Origin: Verrucomicrobiales bacterium
GTDB taxonomy: Bacteria > Verrucomicrobiota > Verrucomicrobiae > Limisphaerales > UBA1100
Assembly (NCBI GenBank): GCA_002721895.1
Contig: PBLV01000023.1
Coordinates: 1 to 18,178, forward strand
Reading direction: 5' to 3'
DNA length: 18,178 nucleotides
Below, one piece after another: positions 1 to 7,906 of this stretch; the stretch's first letter is position 1; the number at the start of each line of letters is the position of its first letter. The notes below the pieces were generated by a model. That model was not told the DNA's origin. It did not search any database and was given only the letters and a program-made list of their open reading frames with translations. Made by a program: the position numbers and the translations under genes.

Positions 1-168
1 GTTGGCGGAGTGGGCGCGGGTGTTGGCGGAGTGGGCGCGGGTGTTGGCGGAGTGGGCGCGGGTGTTGGCGGAGTGGGCGCGGGTGTTGGTGGAGTGGGCG
101 CGGGTGTTGGTGGAGCGGGCTCAGGTGTTGGCGGTGTGGGCACCGGGGGAGTGGGCGTGGGAACGGGT
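1..168. repeat. 21-bp in-frame tandem repeat (PAPTPPT linker)
   Basis: Eight consecutive 21-bp units fill 1-168. The four at 1-84 are identical, the unit at 85-105 differs by one base, and those at 106-168 diverge progressively. The array continues past the left edge. The period is a multiple of three, so copy-number change keeps the minus-strand lipoprotein in frame and simply lengthens its Pro/Thr linker. The gradient from identical to diverged units indicates recent expansion at the distal (C-terminal) side. Confidence 0.95.
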
Positions 169-551
169 GCTCCGGTTGGTAATCCTGTCTCAGGGTCAAC
201 TGCCGGCTGGCCGGGAGAAGTGGGCACAACAGGGGGATTCTCCACCGCTGGCTGTGTCAAAGCTGCAAGTTTGGTTTCCGCATCCTCAACCTCCTTCTCC
301 AAGGCCCCAATCCGGCGGTCGAGCAAGTCTTGTCGCCGGCTAAGATCCAAGATCGGTGGCGAATCCTTGGGGAGAATCTGAAGCGAAGTCTTGATCTGCT
401 CAAGCTCGTGTTGAGTAGCATTTAGTTCACCCCTGCTTTCATTCAACGCCTGCTCGGCCAATTCCAACTCGGACACCGAGCTGCAACCAGACAACCATGC
501 CATGCCCACCGCGGCACACGCTGCAACCCAAACCTTCATTAACGAAACCAT
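1..551 (-). CDS. Lipoprotein with coiled coil and Pro/Thr repeat tail (3' end beyond window)
   Basis: Reading the minus strand from an ATG at 551 (alternative ATG at 539, which gives a cleaner MK- signal peptide) yields 183 residues with no stop before the left edge. Residues 1-22 form a short basic/hydrophobic signal ending in a lipobox, LSGC, with the lipidated Cys at residue 23, so export and lipid anchoring are expected. Residues about 25-100 are rich in Glu, Leu, Gln and Lys in heptad-like order (for example ELELAEQALNESRGELNATQ), suggesting a coiled coil. From about residue 110 the chain becomes Pro/Thr/Val-rich and then repeats PAPTPPT, probably a stiff cell-wall or periplasm-spanning linker. 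Any C-terminal domain lies outside the window. I do not recognise a named family. No clear Shine-Dalgarno precedes either start. It is divergent from the HzsA-like gene, with 76 bp between the two starts. Confidence 0.8.
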   Translation of the reverse strand, partial: MVSLMKVWVAACAAVGMAWLSGCSSVSELELAEQALNESRGELNATQHELEQIKTSLQILPKDSPPILDLSRRQDLLDRRIGALEKEVEDAETKLAALTQPAVENPPVVPTSPGQPAVDPETGLPTGAPVPTPTPPVPTPPTPEPAPPTPAPTPPTPAPTPPTPAPTPPTPAPTPPTPAPTPP

Positions 552-589
552 ACGCGTTGGCACACCGTTTCGCAAGCCGGGAGTCAGGC

Positions 590-617
590 TTGAATTTGTC
601 CCACCGCAACGTACTCT
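590..617 (+). promoter_or_regulatory. Possible sigma-70-like promoter of the HzsA-like gene
   Basis: TTGAAT at 590-595 and TACTCT at 612-617 are separated by 16 bp and lie just upstream of the ATG at 628. Both boxes are imperfect, the implied leader is extremely short, and the call rests on consensus matching alone. Confidence 0.2.
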
Positions 618-627
618 ATCTAAAGTC

Positions 628-3600
628 ATGGCCAATCCCATTCGACCCGCCTGTTTCATCCTGCTTTTTGGCACCGTCGCCGCCATGACCGCCCAGAAGG
701 AGCCCTTGTTCCCGGAAAAACTGAACACGGTCATCAAGCCGATCGGTACGGACAAGTCAGTGAAGTGGGATTACGACATCGTGTATGTGCGAGCGCTGCG
801 GGCGGGGGATGAGGCGCACAAGCGGTTTTACACGGACTTCTCGGCACCGATCACGATGGAGCCGGGGGCGGACCTGATACGGCTGCGGCCGGATGGAAGT
901 GAGGAGGTGCTGGTGCGCGGCGGCGACGGAAGCATCACGGACCCGATGGTGTCGTTTGATGGGAAGTGGGTCTATTACACGAAGATCCATTATCTGAAAA
1001 AAGCGAGCCAATGGAATCCGCCGGCGGCGGGCGCGGATATTTTCAAGATTCACCTTGAAACGAAACGCATCGTACGGCTGACGAATCAACAGTTTGCGCC
1101 GAATTTGGGTGCGGGCGATTGGGCAAGCGATTTTCGCAATACGGCGCGCAAGGAAAACCGCAAACATCACTTCGCCTATGGCGTATACAACATGGGGCCT
1201 TGCCCTTTGCCAAACGGGCGGGTGGTGTACACGAGCAACCGAGAGGGGTTCAAGCCGTCAAAAGGCTACCCGGCGGTGGCGCTGCAGCTTTTCGTGATGG
1301 ACGATCGCGATACGGATTTGCCTGCGGACGAACGGCACCCGGCCAACCTCGAGAAGATCGGTCACCTGAACATCGCTGGCGCGCTGCACCCCGTTGTACT
1401 CGCCGATGGTCGCATCATGTTCAGCACGCTGGAGAGCCAGGGCATCCGCAGCCGCATCTCATGGGGCATTTGGACAATTCATCCGGATGGCTCGAACTGG
1501 GCGCCGTTGGTTAGTGCGTTTGATCCCGGTGGCGCGGCAAATGGGTTTCATTTTCAAACACAGCTCAGCGACGGCTCGCTCGTCATCGAGGAATATTACA
1601 ACCAAAACAACTCCGGCTTCGGTGCGTACATCAAAATGCCTCCGCAAGTCACCTTCAGCCCCGCGTACCGCAATGACCCGCGCAATCCCGCGCTGCGCTT
1701 TGGCCGGCATTACAATGGCAAGGGCAAATACTATCGCATGGCGTTCATGCCCGAGCAGGCAGTGAGCCTCACGCCCTTTGCGCTCAATGGCGAGGGGCCT
1801 GCCGACCCCTCGGTGTTGGGCGACAAGAAATCGCCGGCCGTCGGCAAGTTCACACATCCCAGCGGCGCACCGGACAACCATCTCCTCACGATCTATACCC
1901 CCGGCCCGGCCAACCACCAGTACAAGTACCTGCCGCAAATCGATGGCGGCATTTATCTTTTGAAGAATGGTGCGGCCATCGATGAACCGGGCGATCTGTT
2001 GCTCATCAAAAATGACCCCAAGTATAACGAGAGCTGGCCTCGCGCGGTTGTGCCATACTCGCGCATCTACGGCATGAAGGAGCCCAAGCGCCTCGCGCCT
2101 GTGGCCAACATCGGCCAAGCCCACCCTGCCCTGCCTGCAGGCACGCCCTTCGGCCTGGTTGGCAGCTCGAGCATGTACAAGCGCGAGAGTTATCCCAATG
2201 GCATCGTGCCGCCCGGCAGTGTCACCAGCACTTACGCCGGCGGCCGTAACCCTTGGCGAGACCTCGATGCCTTTACCAGCCACGGCAACGGTATGCCGCG
2301 CAACTGGCACAACCAAGGTGCCGATGCCGGCTTGTATGACAACGCCGACATCCACGCCATTCGTGTACTGGCCATGGAACCCACCACCGACCGCCAACGC
2401 GGTGCAAACAATGGCCGCGGCTTTTTCAGCCACGCCATGGAACGCCTGCGCATCCTCGCCGAAATCCCCGTGCGCAAATTTCGCAACGGCAAACAACCCA
2501 CTGACCCCGATGGCCAGCCCGACACCAGTTTCCTTGCCAAGATTCCAGCGGACACCGCGTTCACGTTTCAGACCCTCGACCGCGACGGCATGGTGCTGAA
2601 CATGTCACAAACTTGGCATCACCTGCGCCCGGGCGAAATGCGCGTGGACTGCGGCGGCTGCCACGCTCACAGCCAAAAGCCCACCGATTTCAAACTCACC
2701 CTTGCCAGTAAACCCGATTACAAAATCTGGGACCTCACCGAAACCACGCCTCTGCTGACTGACCGTGCCCGCGACGAATCCAAGACCCAATGGGACACCA
2801 ACACCGTCGGCGGCTTGCGCACCGCGAAACAACCCGCCACCACCGTCGAGTATTTTCGCGACATTCAACCCATCCTCAAGACCCACTGCACCGTCTGCCA
2901 CACGAAGGAATGGAGGAAGCCCGCCGGCAACCTCGTACTCGACGACGATGACAACTGGATCAACGTCCCCAACCGCGGCAAATTTCCCGGCACTTACTTT
3001 CGCCTCGCCGTCGATGAGCGCGCGAAGTTCGGCCATCAGCCCATCGGCTATCCCTCGTGGGGTTACCCGAATGCCTCCCGCTACATCCGCAAACTGCAAT
3101 CCCGCCGCAGCCTGTTGACCTGGAAAATCTACGGCCGCCGCCTCGACGGCTTTTCCAACGACGACCACCCCAGCGAACCCAATCCCGGTATCGGACATTT
3201 CGAGCATCACGGCAAACGCGTCGACACCGCCCACGCCCGCGCACGGTACGACCTCGATTACATTGGCAGCGCCATGCCCCCACCCGCCGCCATTCGTGGC
3301 ACCTTCAAGAGCCCCGGCGGCAAACCCATTAAAGTGCCGCCCCTCACCGATGAAGCCAAACGCACCTTCACCCGCTGGATTGACCTCGGCTGCCCAATCG
3401 ACCTCAACCCTAAATTCGGCTGGCACCTCGATGACAACCGCCCCGTCCTCACCCTTGCCGAGCCCGCCCCCAACCATGCCGGACCTCTCAGCCGCCTGCG
3501 CATCGGCATGGATGACTACGGCACTGGCCTCAATCTCGAGACCTTCACGGTCACCAGCTCGTTAAAAATCAACAGCCTCGCCCCCGGCGAAAACCTCGCC

Positions 3601-3777
3601 CCGCATTTCCGTAAATCCACCCAAGGTGTTTGGGAACTGCCCCTCAATCAACCCATCCCCTACCGCACCCACAAAACCGCCCACTGGACCGCCAGCATCA
3701 AGGACAAGCAAGGCAACGAAACCAAAATCGTCCGCATCCTTGAAGTGCCACCCACTCCAACCACCGCGCGAAAATGA
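628..3777 (+). CDS. HzsA-related exported c-type cytochrome / beta-propeller protein
   Basis: The ATG at 628 gives 1049 residues beginning with a signal peptide (MANPIRPACFILLFGTVAA...). An in-frame ATG at 502 would add 42 residues that overlap the divergent lipoprotein and mask the signal, so it was not chosen. Residues about 60-470 contain TolB/PD40-like propeller strands such as SFDGKWVYYTK, LPNGRVVYTSNREG and ADGRIMFSTLE. Two heme c attachment motifs follow: CGGCH at 675-679 and CTVCH at 754-758, the latter in the PVC-type cytochrome context YFRDIQPILKTHCTVCH. A GSAMPPP stretch puts Met883 where a distal heme ligand often sits. The last 90 or so residues look Ig-like. The layout matches proteins annotated as HzsA-related, after the anammox hydrazine synthase alpha subunit, but these occur widely in bacteria that do not make hydrazine. 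The substrate is unknown; a periplasmic redox or oxidative-cleavage role is inference. It overlaps the next gene by 4 bp (ATGA). Confidence 0.8.
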   Translation: MANPIRPACFILLFGTVAAMTAQKEPLFPEKLNTVIKPIGTDKSVKWDYDIVYVRALRAGDEAHKRFYTDFSAPITMEPGADLIRLRPDGSEEVLVRGGDGSITDPMVSFDGKWVYYTKIHYLKKASQWNPPAAGADIFKIHLETKRIVRLTNQQFAPNLGAGDWASDFRNTARKENRKHHFAYGVYNMGPCPLPNGRVVYTSNREGFKPSKGYPAVALQLFVMDDRDTDLPADERHPANLEKIGHLNIAGALHPVVLADGRIMFSTLESQGIRSRISWGIWTIHPDGSNWAPLVSAFDPGGAANGFHFQTQLSDGSLVIEEYYNQNNSGFGAYIKMPPQVTFSPAYRNDPRNPALRFGRHYNGKGKYYRMAFMPEQAVSLTPFALNGEGPADPSVLGDKKSPAVGKFTHPSGAPDNHLLTIYTPGPANHQYKYLPQIDGGIYLLKNGAAIDEPGDLLLIKNDPKYNESWPRAVVPYSRIYGMKEPKRLAPVANIGQAHPALPAGTPFGLVGSSSMYKRESYPNGIVPPGSVTSTYAGGRNPWRDLDAFTSHGNGMPRNWHNQGADAGLYDNADIHAIRVLAMEPTTDRQRGANNGRGFFSHAMERLRILAEIPVRKFRNGKQPTDPDGQPDTSFLAKIPADTAFTFQTLDRDGMVLNMSQTWHHLRPGEMRVDCGGCHAHSQKPTDFKLTLASKPDYKIWDLTETTPLLTDRARDESKTQWDTNTVGGLRTAKQPATTVEYFRDIQPILKTHCTVCHTKEWRKPAGNLVLDDDDNWINVPNRGKFPGTYFRLAVDERAKFGHQPIGYPSWGYPNASRYIRKLQSRRSLLTWKIYGRRLDGFSNDDHPSEPNPGIGHFEHHGKRVDTAHARARYDLDYIGSAMPPPAAIRGTFKSPGGKPIKVPPLTDEAKRTFTRWIDLGCPIDLNPKFGWHLDDNRPVLTLAEPAPNHAGPLSRLRIGMDDYGTGLNLETFTVTSSLKINSLAPGENLAPHFRKSTQGVWELPLNQPIPYRTHKTAHWTASIKDKQGNETKIVRILEVPPTPTTARK

Positions 3778-4871
3778 AACTCATCATTCCAATTCTCATC
3801 GCCGTCACCCTCCACGCCGCCCCGCGAAACGCCACCAAGCCCATTCCGCTTGGCAAGATGCCCGCCCGCGTGCATGTCTTTGAAGATTACGAAACGGAAA
3901 TCGAAAAACGCTGGTGGCTGCGCGGCGAACCGGTGAAGGACAATCTGCCACCAAGCCTTTCCGCCAGCCGACCCAATTCCCGCGCCAGCCGCGCCACGGA
4001 CACGAAGGATTTCGACCGCAAACAGGGTGACCAAACCAAGCCATTCAAAGCTGTCATCTTTAACCCCGTGCCCGGCCCGCCAATGGGGACGAACACCTGC
4101 CTTACCTTCCGCTACTGGCTCAAGGGCACGGACACCTTGCGCGTGCAGATTTACAGCCTCAGTAAAAACTACCACCGCCACCTCATCCTGCAAAATCTGC
4201 CACAAAGCCAGTGGCAAACCGCTACTGTCGACATGACCAAGGCCCGCCGTCCCGATGGCTCCGGCGGACCGCTCGCCGCTGATGAGCGCATCGATGACAT
4301 TCAGTTTTACATTTCGCCCAACGCGGAGCTGCGCATTGACGACATCGCTCTCTATGAAGCCGCCGCACAGGATGAATCCCGCCCGTTCCCTCGGCGCATT
4401 ATATTCACCGGCTGGTTTGACACCGGACAACAGGGCAAGGAATGGCCCGGCGATTTCAAGATTGTACCACATGAAAAACCCCGCACTTGGGACGCCGCGC
4501 AGGCCGTGCCACACCCGGAAAAGAAACTTCCTTGGCTGCGAATACAATTGCGTGGCATGCGCGAGTTGAGCAAACAGAACGAATTGTATTTCAAGTACCT
4601 CGCTCAGGCCGGCAAGGATGCCAGCCTGATCGTCAAGCTGGTCAACTCACAAACAGGCAACCAATACGCCGTGCGCATTCGGAATCTGAACGACAAGGAA
4701 TGGGACGAGGTGACCATCCCCTTCACCCCCAACCGGAGGCTGCCCGGTGACCGAACACCCACCATCGATGAAATCCACCTGATGCTGGAGTCGCCCGGCA
4801 AACTGCTGGTGGACGATCTTTTGCTCTACGAACCCGGCGGCGCGAAGCCCGCTCAAGACTCGTCGCGATAA
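3774..4871 (+). CDS. Exported protein with two similar beta-sandwich halves, partner of HzsA-like gene
   Basis: The ATG overlaps the upstream stop (ATGA at 3774-3777), so translation is probably coupled. The 365-residue product starts with a cleavable signal (MKLIIPILIAVTLHAAPR) and has no other membrane segment. The two halves end alike, ELRIDDIALYEA (about residue 195) and KLLVDDLLLYEPG (about residue 345). Each is preceded by a stretch with a polar/aromatic strand, a W-x-x-(A/V)-(T/x)-(V/I) strand and an IDDIQFYI or IDEIHLML strand. That is the strand pattern of carbohydrate-binding or galactose-binding-like jelly rolls, so an internal duplication is likely. No catalytic motif is visible. 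Its role is inferred from linkage: a binding or accessory subunit for the HzsA-like protein in the periplasm. It converges on nadE, and the two coding regions overlap by 19 bp. Confidence 0.75.
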   Translation: MKLIIPILIAVTLHAAPRNATKPIPLGKMPARVHVFEDYETEIEKRWWLRGEPVKDNLPPSLSASRPNSRASRATDTKDFDRKQGDQTKPFKAVIFNPVPGPPMGTNTCLTFRYWLKGTDTLRVQIYSLSKNYHRHLILQNLPQSQWQTATVDMTKARRPDGSGGPLAADERIDDIQFYISPNAELRIDDIALYEAAAQDESRPFPRRIIFTGWFDTGQQGKEWPGDFKIVPHEKPRTWDAAQAVPHPEKKLPWLRIQLRGMRELSKQNELYFKYLAQAGKDASLIVKLVNSQTGNQYAVRIRNLNDKEWDEVTIPFTPNRRLPGDRTPTIDEIHLMLESPGKLLVDDLLLYEPGGAKPAQDSSR

Positions 4872-6493
4872 CGCTGGGCCACGGGAATACGACGGCCCAT
4901 CCCGAATGCCTTGCTAGTCACTTTCAGACCCGGCGCAGCCTGCCGGCGCTTGTACTCGTTTAAATCAATCAAGCGCGTCACTCGTCGCACGGTGTCAGCA
5001 TCAAACCCCTCCCTGATGATCCATGGTACTGATCGTCCGTCCACCACGTAGTGCTCCAGAATGGCATCCAGCACGTCATAGGGCGGCAGGGAATCCTCAT
5101 CTTTCTGGTCCGGCCGCAATTCGGCCGAGGGCGGCTTGTCGATGGTGGATGCCGGGATAATCTCCCGGTCCCGATTAATCCAGCGCGCAAGTTGGTAAAC
5201 CAAGGCCTTGGGCACATCACTGATCACCGCCAGCCCGCCACACATGTCCCCGTACAAAGTACAATAGCCCACCGCCAGTTCGCTCTTGTTCCCCGTGGTC
5301 AACACCAGCGCGCCAAACTTGTTGGACACCGACATCAGGATCAATCCACGCAGCCGAGCCTGCATGTTCTCTTCCGTCACATCTTCCTCGCGCCCTTCAA
5401 ACACCGGCGCCAATTCACCTTTCAAGGTATCAAAAGCTTTCTCGATGGGCACGATGTCCAGCCGAATGCCGAGGTTTTTCGCCAAGACCTTGGCATCATC
5501 CACGCTGCCTTGGGAGGAATACTGCGAAGGCATGGCCACGCCGCGGACATTTTCCGCGCCTAGCGCCTCCACGGCCAGACACGCCGTCACCGCCGAGTCA
5601 ATGCCTCCGCTCAGGCCGATGACCGCGCTTTCAAACCCACACTTGCCGAGGTAGTCCCGCACTCCCAGCACCAGCGCACCGTGCAGCAATTCCTCATCGC
5701 CACTCTCCCGCGCCTCAACCACGCCTCCGGCCAGGTCCACCATGATGAAATCTTCCGCAAAACGCTTTCCCCGCGCCAGCAAGCCGCCATGGGCATCAAG
5801 CGCCACGCTGCCCCCGTCAAAAATCAATTCGTCGTTGCCGCCCACCGCGTTGCAATACATGAGGGGAAGCCCCGTCTTGGCGGCCAAGCTGCCCAGCATC
5901 TCGCGCCGCATGCGGTCCTTGCCCAAGTGCCAGGGCGAAGCAGATACATTGAGAATCAACTCCGCCCCCCGCACAGCCAATTGCTCCACCGGATCGCCGT
6001 GATAGCGCCGGTCCCGCCAAAAATCCCCGTCGTTCCACGCATCCTCACAAATCGTCAGGCCCAGTTTGCGCCCCTTGAAACTCACCGGCTCATTGGCGCG
6101 CGCCGGCTCAAAATAGCGATCCTCATCGAAGACATCGTACGTGGGAAGCAGCGTCTTCGTGCGTGCCGCCGCCAGTTTGCCTTCGTGCAAGAGTGCCACC
6201 GAGTTTGTAGCCGCACGGCCCGGCTGTTTTTCATTGCACCCCACACAGCCCACCACCAGACCAGCCTCACCAATATCCGGCGCAAGCCGCTTCACCATCG
6301 CCAGACTGTTCTCAACAAAACCATCCTTTAAAAGCAAATCACGGGGCGGATATCCCGTCACCGCCAGCTCCGGCGTCACCACTAAATCCGCCCCCGCGGC
6401 CACGCCACGCGCATAAGCCGCCCGGATCAGCGCCTCATTGCCCACCAAGTCGCCGACAGTGGTGTTGATCTGCGCCAGCGCAATCTTCATCAT
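4853..6493 (-). CDS. nadE: Glutamine-dependent NAD+ synthetase
   Basis: This 546-residue two-domain enzyme makes NAD+ from deamido-NAD+ and ATP using ammonia released from glutamine, the last step of NAD biosynthesis in the cytoplasm. The N-terminal nitrilase-type glutaminase domain (about 1-260) carries the Glu-Lys-Cys triad as E42 (TPELAVTGYPPRD), K113 (RTKTLLPTYDVFDEDRYFEP) and C149 (LTICEDAW). The C-terminal synthetase domain has the PP-loop SGGIDSA at 295-301, followed by TTGNKSE and the YGDMCGG region. The length fits the shorter bacterial glutamine-dependent class. The start ATG at 6493 overlaps the stop of the DUF192 gene in an ATGA; a second ATG at 6490 is equally usable. Coupled translation with the upstream gene is likely. 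Confidence 0.96.
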   Translation of the reverse strand: MMKIALAQINTTVGDLVGNEALIRAAYARGVAAGADLVVTPELAVTGYPPRDLLLKDGFVENSLAMVKRLAPDIGEAGLVVGCVGCNEKQPGRAATNSVALLHEGKLAAARTKTLLPTYDVFDEDRYFEPARANEPVSFKGRKLGLTICEDAWNDGDFWRDRRYHGDPVEQLAVRGAELILNVSASPWHLGKDRMRREMLGSLAAKTGLPLMYCNAVGGNDELIFDGGSVALDAHGGLLARGKRFAEDFIMVDLAGGVVEARESGDEELLHGALVLGVRDYLGKCGFESAVIGLSGGIDSAVTACLAVEALGAENVRGVAMPSQYSSQGSVDDAKVLAKNLGIRLDIVPIEKAFDTLKGELAPVFEGREEDVTEENMQARLRGLILMSVSNKFGALVLTTGNKSELAVGYCTLYGDMCGGLAVISDVPKALVYQLARWINRDREIIPASTIDKPPSAELRPDQKDEDSLPPYDVLDAILEHYVVDGRSVPWIIREGFDADTVRRVTRLIDLNEYKRRQAAPGLKVTSKAFGMGRRIPVAQRYRDES

Positions 6494-7095
6494 TCATCCG
6501 GGAAAAATACTTCCATCAGCGATCCCCGCTCCGTGGTGATCTTGTGCGCCTGCGAAATGCCATTCTTTTTAAACCACCCCTGCGGCATCTCCAGCACAAA
6601 CCGAATCAAGTCGCTCTGGGCCTCCACCGCCGTTTCATTCAACGGTTCCAAGTCATGCAACTCCATGATGCGGCCGCTCGAGCCAAGGTACGCCACCGTC
6701 AAGGGCACCTTTGTATTCTTCATGTAAAACGCCGCCTTTTTGGCCTCGGCAAAAATAAACAGCATCCCCTCATTCTCGCCCATGGATTCTCGATGCATCA
6801 TGCCCGTGGCAATCTGTTGCTGTGTAATGGCCAGTTCGGCAGTGATTTCCCGGGACGGCTCACCCACCAGTAGTTTTAATGTGCGCAAGCGGGGCTGCGC
6901 CTTGGTAATAGGCGCGTTGGGGTTCCATGGCGCGGGCGTGATAGGGGCAACCTTGGCGCTGGCCGGCGTCTTGGGTTGGGTCGGTGTCCCACCGCCGGAT
7001 TGCTTGGCCACCCCCTCCTTCTCCCCATTGCCACTACAGGCAGCCAACAGGCACATCGCCATCGTGGTTAAAACCAACCGCAAACTCATGCGCAA
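6490..7095 (-). CDS. DUF192 family lipoprotein
   Basis: This 201-residue protein has a signal peptide ending in lipobox LLAAC, with the lipidated Cys at residue 20, followed by a Pro/Thr/Lys-rich spacer to about residue 75. The rest is a DUF192 domain: ITAELAITQQQIATGMMHRE, then GMLFIF, FYMKNTKVPLTVAYL, an acidic ELHDLEPL and FVLEMPQGW, all family hallmarks. DUF192 proteins are small exported beta-rich proteins whose biochemical role is not established. The gene lies 42 bp downstream of the SRAP gene and overlaps nadE by 4 bp, so a minus-strand transcription unit is likely, although a functional link to NAD synthesis is not evident. A start at the third residue (Met, 7089) is also possible. 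Confidence 0.9.
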   Translation of the reverse strand: MRMSLRLVLTTMAMCLLAACSGNGEKEGVAKQSGGGTPTQPKTPASAKVAPITPAPWNPNAPITKAQPRLRTLKLLVGEPSREITAELAITQQQIATGMMHRESMGENEGMLFIFAEAKKAAFYMKNTKVPLTVAYLGSSGRIMELHDLEPLNETAVEAQSDLIRFVLEMPQGWFKKNGISQAHKITTERGSLMEVFFPDE

Positions 7096-7107
7096 ACCTT
7101 GGCCAAA

Positions 7108-7122
7108 GCCCCGCCCCGGGGC
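7108..7122 (-). terminator. GC-rich hairpin between SRAP and DUF192 genes
   Basis: GCCCCG at 7108-7113 and CGGGGC at 7117-7122 form a perfect 6-bp stem with a 3-base loop in the 42-bp gap. On the minus strand it is followed only by TTT, so it is a weak terminator at best, possibly an attenuator or processing site between the two genes. Confidence 0.3.
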
Positions 7123-7137
7123 AAGCCTGTTGCCACC

Positions 7138-7821
7138 TCAACCCGCCGGCGCAAGACAATCCGGCGCGTCATGACGCGCATTGTTCACCCGCGCACCCAC
7201 CGCCATCCCCGCCATTTCCTCCGCGGGAAAAGGTTTCACGAACGCCTTTCCTTCATTCAACCACGCCTCGCCATCCTCCGGACGAAGCATCACCGGCATC
7301 CGATCATGCAACGACGCCAGCAATGTGTTCGGTTCCGTGGTCAAAACCGTGAAGTTCTCCACTGGTGCCGGCTCAGCAGCATCCATGAACAAATCCCCCT
7401 GTGGATCAGGCGGTCGCACCCAGGAATCCCAAAGCCCCGCGAAACAAAACTGCGACCGATCCTTCAGGTAAAAGTGCCAAGCCTGCCGCCGCCCATCGCG
7501 CCTCTCCCATTCGTAAAACCCATCCGCCGGCACCAGGCAACGCCGCTGCCGCCAAGCCTCCCGGAAAGCCGGCTTATCCGCCGCCGTCTCCACCCGTGCA
7601 TTGATGAAACGTGCACCCACCGAGGCCTCTTCCGCCCAGGACGGAATCAGTCCCCACCGCATCTCCTTGAGAACCGCCCCCTTTTCCTCGAGCGCAATGA
7701 CCGGCGCAGTTTGCGTGGGTGCAATATTGTAGCGCGGATGAAAATCGTAGGTACACGCCTCCAGAGCCAGAATCACCGCCAGTTCCTCCGGATTGGTCGT
7801 GCCCGTATACCGCCCGCACAT
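7138..7821 (-). CDS. SRAP family abasic-site processing protein (YedK/HMCES type)
   Basis: Starting at the ATG at 7821 gives MCGRY, the diagnostic N-terminus in which Cys2 becomes the N-terminal catalytic residue after Met removal. The longer open frame upstream (to 8214) would bury this Cys and lies antisense to the SDR gene, so it was rejected. Family catalytic residues are present: C2, N74 in RFINAR, E104 in GFYEW and H172 in SLHDRMPV. The RYNIAPTQ and MRWGLIPSWA blocks also match. At 227 residues the length is normal. SRAP proteins form a thiazolidine crosslink to abasic sites in single-stranded DNA and protect them during replication. It is divergent from the SDR gene across 85 bp and is probably the first gene of a minus-strand run with the DUF192 and nadE genes. 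Confidence 0.93.
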   Translation of the reverse strand: MCGRYTGTTNPEELAVILALEACTYDFHPRYNIAPTQTAPVIALEEKGAVLKEMRWGLIPSWAEEASVGARFINARVETAADKPAFREAWRQRRCLVPADGFYEWERRDGRRQAWHFYLKDRSQFCFAGLWDSWVRPPDPQGDLFMDAAEPAPVENFTVLTTEPNTLLASLHDRMPVMLRPEDGEAWLNEGKAFVKPFPAEEMAGMAVGARVNNARHDAPDCLAPAG

Positions 7822-7884
7822 CTGCCAAGCATGGAATATACCCCGGCAAAAAGCAGCAACAGAGTGGCGGTTGCCTTCGTCCGC

Positions 7885-7897
7885 CCAATGTGATTGG
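7885..7897. promoter_or_regulatory. Palindrome CCAAT-GTG-ATTGG, possible operator
   Basis: A perfect 5-bp inverted repeat with a 3-bp spacer lies in the divergent SRAP/SDR intergenic region, 9 bp before the SDR start. Position and symmetry would suit a repressor site controlling one or both genes, but no regulator is identified and a palindrome this short can occur by chance. Confidence 0.25.
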
Positions 7898-7906
7898 CTC
7901 GCGGGC

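Noticed and set aside
1..168. 21-bp repeats as a CRISPR array or plus-strand repeat proteins
   Set aside because: Units are contiguous with no spacers, and both plus-strand open frames (GVGAGVG and AEWARVL types) are by-products of the repeat within the minus-strand lipoprotein frame.
502..627. N-terminal extension of the HzsA-like protein from an ATG at 502
   Set aside because: It overlaps the divergent lipoprotein start and would place 42 residues before a clear signal peptide.
1459..2496. 345-codon minus-strand open frame
   Set aside because: It is antisense to the HzsA-like gene, has low-complexity composition typical of shadow frames in GC-rich DNA, and shows no recognisable motif.
2605..3477. 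290-codon minus-strand open frame
   Set aside because: It is antisense to the cytochrome motifs of the HzsA-like gene, and its Gly/Val/Ala-rich sequence has no family match.
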